Positions 6,678-9,637 of a stretch of DNA of 9,637 nt are shown here, piece after piece. Location of the stretch: contig CALZCU010000016.1 of assembly GCA_945632055.1 (NCBI GenBank), positions 1-9,637 on the forward strand, given 5' to 3'. The notes beneath the pieces are model-generated. The model ran no database searches and was not told where the DNA came from. It saw only the letters and a list, made by a program, of their open reading frames with translations. The DNA comes from an uncultured Ruminococcus sp. GTDB lineage: Bacteria > Bacillota > Clostridia > Oscillospirales > Acutalibacteraceae. Every line of letters starts with the position of its first letter. Positions within the stretch are counted from its first letter, which is position 1. The position numbers were made by a program, and so were the translations under genes.

Positions 6678-8871
6678 GCAATAAAAATTCCTTTAAGCCG
6701 CTGTATCTCTTTGTTCTGCGGTTATTGTTCACCATGTATTCAACGGTGTGCGGATTGCCGACAAGAATAAGCGTTTTTTTGGCTCTTGTAACGGCTGTAT
6801 ACAAAAGGTTTCTGTAGTAAAGCTGAGGAGGACCCGAAACCATCGGCATAACGACTGCATCAAATTCGTTGCCCTGACTTTTATGCACCGTCACCGCATA
6901 GGCAAAGTCAAGGTCGGCGGCACTTTCATATGTATATGCGGCGGTCTTGTCATAAAAGCACACCTTTATCAGTTTGACCTTTTTGTCAATCCTCTCTATT
7001 ATTCCTATATCACCGTTAAAAATACCCTCGCCCGTATCTCCGTTTTCCTTGAACCAGCGTATATCGTAGTTGTTTTTTATCTGCATCACCTTGTCGCCTG
7101 TGCGGAAGGTTTTTGAGCCTATTGTTACCTCCTGCTTGCCGTCAGCCTTTGGATTGAGGGCATTCTGGAGTCTGAAATTCAGCTCCGCCGTTCCAAGCTC
7201 GCCCTTCTTTGACGGAGAAAGCACCTGAATATTGTCAAATGCAGAGTAGCCGTACGCCTGCGGAAGTCTGTTTGTGCATAAATCAATGATAACGCTCGTG
7301 ACATCTGCCTTGCTGTTCCTCTGCAAAAAGAAGAAATCCCTGTCAGCCTTGTTCAGCACAGGCATTTCACCGTTGACAATTTTATGAGCGTTGGTGACAA
7401 TCAGACTCTGCTGTGCCTGCCTGAAAATCTCGTTGAGCCTTACAACGGGAACAATTCCGCTGTCTGTTAAATCACCGAGAACATTTCCCGGTCCGACAGA
7501 CGGAAGCTGGTCGGAGTCACCCACAAGGATAAGTCTGCAACCGAGCGGCAAGGCTCGCATCACGCTTTCAAAAATATAGGTGTCCACCATTGAAACCTCG
7601 TCAATTATCAGTGCGTCGCATTTGAGCTGATTGCGTTCATTTTTATTGAACACAGGATTGTCGTGCTTGTCCCAGCTCACCTCAAGCAAACGGTGCAGAG
7701 TTTTGGCTTCATCGCCTGTCAGCTCGGTCATTCTCTGCGCCGCCCTGCCTGTCGGAGCAGAAAGCAGAACCTTTTTACCCTTGTTCTTCAAAATCTTGAT
7801 AATTGCATTGAGCGTTGTTGTTTTTCCTGTTCCCGGACCTCCCGTAAGCACAAGCATACCCTCGGAGAGAGCTGACTTTATCGCCTTTTTCTGAAGCTCT
7901 GCATAGGCTATTCCGTCGCTCTCTTCACACTTTTCAATCTCAGCATCAATGTCCTTTATCCGCTCTGACGGAAAGCTAAGGAGCATTTTTATCCTTGAAG
8001 CGGCGTACATTTCATTTAGATGAAGCTGTGGAGTAAAAACAAACTCGCCCTCGTCAATCGTATCGCCTATCAGAGTGCGGTCAAAAAGCATTTCCTCCAT
8101 ACAGTCATTTATCCTGTCAATGCCCACGCTCAGAAAATCAGCCGAAATCTCGGCAAGCCTTTTCTTAGGCAGGCAGGTGTGTCCGTTGCGCTCGTTGTGG
8201 TGCAGAATATATGTAATTCCTGCACGAAGCCTTACTCCGCTTTCAGGCTCAAGGCTCTCTTTTTTTGCAATGAAATCTGCACTTTCAAAGGAAACTCCGA
8301 AATCACCCTGACAGAGAATGTAGGGATTTTCCTTGATTCGGTCAACACAGCCTGCGCCGAACGCATTGTAAATCTTTACGGAGGAGGTGTTTGAAATTCC
8401 GTACTCGCCAAGATAAAGCATAAGCGTGCGCACGCCTGCGCTTGTCTTAAGCTGAACGGAAAATTCCTCTGCCTTGCTCTTTGAAATTCCCTTTAGCAGA
8501 GCGACCCTTTCGGGCTGATTTTCCATAACATCAAGCGTTGCTTCGCCGAACTCGGCAACGAGCCGCTGAGCCGTAGCCGCACCGATTCCCTTTATTGCGC
8601 CCGATGAAAGATATCTGAGAATATCCGCACTTTCCGTAGGACGGCAAACCTCGCAGATTTTTGCGGAAAACTGTCTGCCGTAGTTCGGGTGGCTTGTGTA
8701 AAAGCCCGTAAGCTTAACAGTGTTGCCGACCTCTGCCTGCGGCATAATTCCGACGGCTGTTATGTAATCGTCGCCGTCGGAAATCTCAACAACGGTATAG
8801 CCGTTGCTGTCGTTTCTGTATACTATATTTTCAACAGCTCCCTCAAGCTGGAGCAAATTTTCGTTACCCAT
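6658..8871 (-). CDS. recD2: RecD2 family ATP-dependent DNA helicase
   Basis: RecD2 is a superfamily 1B 5'-to-3' DNA helicase of bacteria that lack RecBC. It acts without RecB/RecC partners and is linked to mismatch repair, replication-fork maintenance and recombination. The 737 residues show an N-terminal OB-like region (~1-75) and helix-hairpin-helix repeats (~85-140, with IKGIGAATAQRLV and LLKGISKSKAEEF). The motor follows with Walker A GGPGTGKTTT (344-353), SAPTGRAAQRM (371-381), Walker B LIIDEVSMVD (421-430), VGDSDQLPSVGPGNVL (450-465), TVHKSQGNEFD (661-671) and YTAVTRAKKTLILVG (691-705). All catalytic motifs are intact and the length is normal. I chose the ATG at 8871. An in-frame ATG 24 codons upstream (8943) would translate through a terminator hairpin and gives a non-family N-terminus. 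The ribosome binding site is weak (TTAGG, 7 bases away). The gene leads a unit with comF. Confidence 0.96.
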   Translation of the reverse strand: MGNENLLQLEGAVENIVYRNDSNGYTVVEISDGDDYITAVGIMPQAEVGNTVKLTGFYTSHPNYGRQFSAKICEVCRPTESADILRYLSSGAIKGIGAATAQRLVAEFGEATLDVMENQPERVALLKGISKSKAEEFSVQLKTSAGVRTLMLYLGEYGISNTSSVKIYNAFGAGCVDRIKENPYILCQGDFGVSFESADFIAKKESLEPESGVRLRAGITYILHHNERNGHTCLPKKRLAEISADFLSVGIDRINDCMEEMLFDRTLIGDTIDEGEFVFTPQLHLNEMYAASRIKMLLSFPSERIKDIDAEIEKCEESDGIAYAELQKKAIKSALSEGMLVLTGGPGTGKTTTLNAIIKILKNKGKKVLLSAPTGRAAQRMTELTGDEAKTLHRLLEVSWDKHDNPVFNKNERNQLKCDALIIDEVSMVDTYIFESVMRALPLGCRLILVGDSDQLPSVGPGNVLGDLTDSGIVPVVRLNEIFRQAQQSLIVTNAHKIVNGEMPVLNKADRDFFFLQRNSKADVTSVIIDLCTNRLPQAYGYSAFDNIQVLSPSKKGELGTAELNFRLQNALNPKADGKQEVTIGSKTFRTGDKVMQIKNNYDIRWFKENGDTGEGIFNGDIGIIERIDKKVKLIKVCFYDKTAAYTYESAADLDFAYAVTVHKSQGNEFDAVVMPMVSGPPQLYYRNLLYTAVTRAKKTLILVGNPHTVEYMVNNNRRTKRYSGLKEFLLRDEGLY

Positions 8872-8885
8872 ATAAATACCTAACC

Positions 8886-8912
8886 AAAAAAGTCGGCGGT
8901 GTACCACCGCCG
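8886..8912 (-). terminator. intrinsic terminator / attenuator in the recD2 leader
   Basis: In the recD2 sense a perfect 8-bp GC-rich stem (CGGCGGTG, loop GTA, CACCGCCG) is followed by AC and six T residues (8891-8886). The T tract ends about 14 bases before the ATG. A terminator here would stop transcription just short of the gene, so recD2 expression needs read-through. Confidence 0.7.
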
Positions 8913-8916
8913 GTAG

Positions 8917-8985
8917 TTCGAGCAGACAGGTTGATATTATCAAGCCTTCTCTGCCCGACCGTTTTCAAGCAGTTTCCTATAAAGT
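8917..8985 (-). repeat. single copy of the murA-leader element in the recD2 leader
   Basis: The plus strand reads TTCGAGCAGACAGG, TTGATATTATCAA, GCCTTCTCTGCCCGACC, then CAAGCAGTTTCCTATAA. It aligns along its whole length with the 1078-1362 copies (CAGACAGGCT, GCCTTCCTTGCCCGACC, CAAAGCAATTTCCTATAA). It can form the same long imperfect hairpin, with an apical stem TTGAT/ATCAA. In the recD2 sense it directly precedes the terminator hairpin, which takes the place of the short GC hairpin of the murA copies. I do not recognise it as a described riboswitch or sRNA. Confidence 0.75.
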
Positions 8986-9006
8986 TTAAAATTCTGAATT
9001 AAACAG

Positions 9007-9035
9007 TTGATAAATAAATCCAAATACTATATAAT
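9007..9035 (+). promoter_or_regulatory. promoter for the CofE-like gene
   Basis: TTGATA (9007-9012) and TATAAT (9030-9035) are separated by 17 bases, a near-consensus vegetative promoter. The coding start is 60 bases after the -10. It points away from recD2. Confidence 0.75.
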
Positions 9036-9094
9036 AGAGTAAATATGTGAAATAATAAATATAAATCAAAGCAAATGCTTCGGAGGTTTTCGCA

Positions 9095-9637
9095 ATGGAA
9101 TTTGTTGCAAACGAAGGTAAAAAAGTAGAAATCACCGTAAACGGCACTACATATATGCGCCACGCAATCAAAACGCATTTTGTAAAGCAGGGCGAGGATT
9201 ATATTGAAATCTTCAAAAAATATGTTTCTCCCCTCTATGAGGAGGGCGACATTGTATCGTCAAGCGAAAAGATTATTGCGCTTTGCCAGAACAGAGTTGT
9301 AAAGCGAGAGGAGCTTAAAATAGGCTTCTGGGCAAAATTCCTTTCAAAATTCGCTTCCCACCCCAGCACAGGCGTTGGCGTTGGCGAAACAATCAAAATG
9401 CAGTACGCAATTTCAAAGGTAGGCCTGCCGAAGGTTCTTTGGGCAAGCTTTGCAGGCGGAGTCTGCAAGCTGTTCGGCAAAAAGGGTGTATTCTATGAAA
9501 TCGTCGGCAAGGAGGTTGCAGGCCTTGACGGCTTCTACGACCATATCTGGAGCGAATACCGTGACATCGGCATAGAAAATCCCGAAAATCCGTCGGGCGT
9601 GTGCGATGAAATCAAGGAAAAGCTCGGAATGAGCTGT
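9095..9637 (+). CDS. CofE-like protein (F420-0:gamma-glutamyl ligase-like), 3' end cut off
   Basis: The 181 visible codons have no stop and run off the right edge. The sequence begins MEFVANEGKKVEITVNGTTY. It carries SPLYEEGDIVSSSEKIIALCQNRVV (45-69), which has the pattern of the CofE fold (GD, two to four hydrophobics, SEK, then a Gln/Arg-Val), followed by GVGVGETIKMQYAI (93-106), VGKEVAGLDGFYDHIW (137-152) and DIGIENPENPSGVCDEI (157-173). I recognise it as the family often labelled F420-0:gamma-glutamyl ligase in Clostridia. True CofE adds glutamates to coenzyme F420, but these bacteria are not known to make F420, so the real substrate is unknown and the label should be read as a fold assignment. 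CGGAGG lies 8 bases before the ATG, and a strong promoter precedes it. No signal peptide or membrane segment is obvious. Confidence 0.72.
   Translation, partial: MEFVANEGKKVEITVNGTTYMRHAIKTHFVKQGEDYIEIFKKYVSPLYEEGDIVSSSEKIIALCQNRVVKREELKIGFWAKFLSKFASHPSTGVGVGETIKMQYAISKVGLPKVLWASFAGGVCKLFGKKGVFYEIVGKEVAGLDGFYDHIWSEYRDIGIENPENPSGVCDEIKEKLGMSC

Noticed and set aside
7391..8394. Several plus-strand open frames opposite recD2, and similar ones opposite murA, gpr and the MreB-like gene.
   Set aside because: They are antisense to strongly conserved genes, lack ribosome binding sites and show no recognisable protein features.
8891..8915. GGTGGTAC in the recD2 leader hairpin resembles part of the T-box antiterminator motif.
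   Set aside because: It is simply the apex of a perfect terminator stem. There is no specifier stem or competing antiterminator, and recD2 is not an aminoacylation or amino-acid gene.
8872..8943. A 24-codon N-terminal extension of RecD2 starting at an upstream ATG.
   Set aside because: It reads through the terminator hairpin and repeat element and has no family similarity; the ATG at 8871 gives the normal RecD2 start.

Overview
The window looks like chromosomal DNA from a spore-forming, cellulosome- or amylosome-type member of the Clostridia, most likely the Ruminococcus / [Eubacterium] siraeum group. Three things suggest this. There is a germination protease gene (gpr), a secreted cysteine peptidase carries a type I dockerin, and the promoters and ribosome binding sites are Gram-positive (GGAG/GGAGG, TTG and GTG starts). 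The genus is inferred from gene content, not from any database match.

Layout. 1-1021 (-): 5' part of murA (peptidoglycan precursor synthesis), running off the left edge. 1022-1741: a 720-base gap holding the long murA leader. It contains a strong promoter with a perfect dyad in its spacer, then three tandem copies of a ~95-bp structured element plus an orphan end. 1742-2617 (-): gpr. 2738-4396 (+): a secreted papain-family peptidase with a dockerin, divergent from gpr. 4397-4929: a gap between convergent genes, filled with palindromic repeats arranged as a nested composite with 30-bp terminal inverted repeats, ending in a bidirectional terminator. 4930-5946 (-): a divergent MreB-like actin with its own promoter. 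6012-6677 (-): a ComF-family phosphoribosyltransferase-like protein whose start overlaps the end of recD2. 6658-8871 (-): recD2 helicase. 8872-9094: divergent leader region. 9095-9637 (+): 5' part of a CofE-like (F420 gamma-glutamyl ligase-like) protein, running off the right edge.

The genes are mostly housekeeping. recD2 and comF look like one transcription unit concerned with DNA processing and uptake. The MreB-like gene follows them but has its own promoter. murA, gpr and the peptidase are separately controlled.

The most interesting signal is RNA-level. The same structured sequence lies, sense-oriented, in the 5' leaders of two unrelated minus-strand genes, murA (three tandem copies) and recD2 (one copy). 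In the recD2 leader it is followed by an intrinsic-terminator hairpin with a six-T tract that ends just before the ribosome binding site. That leaves no room for another promoter, so recD2 expression would need read-through. This fits an undescribed cis-regulatory leader family, although an interspersed repeat that happens to lie in leaders remains the main alternative.
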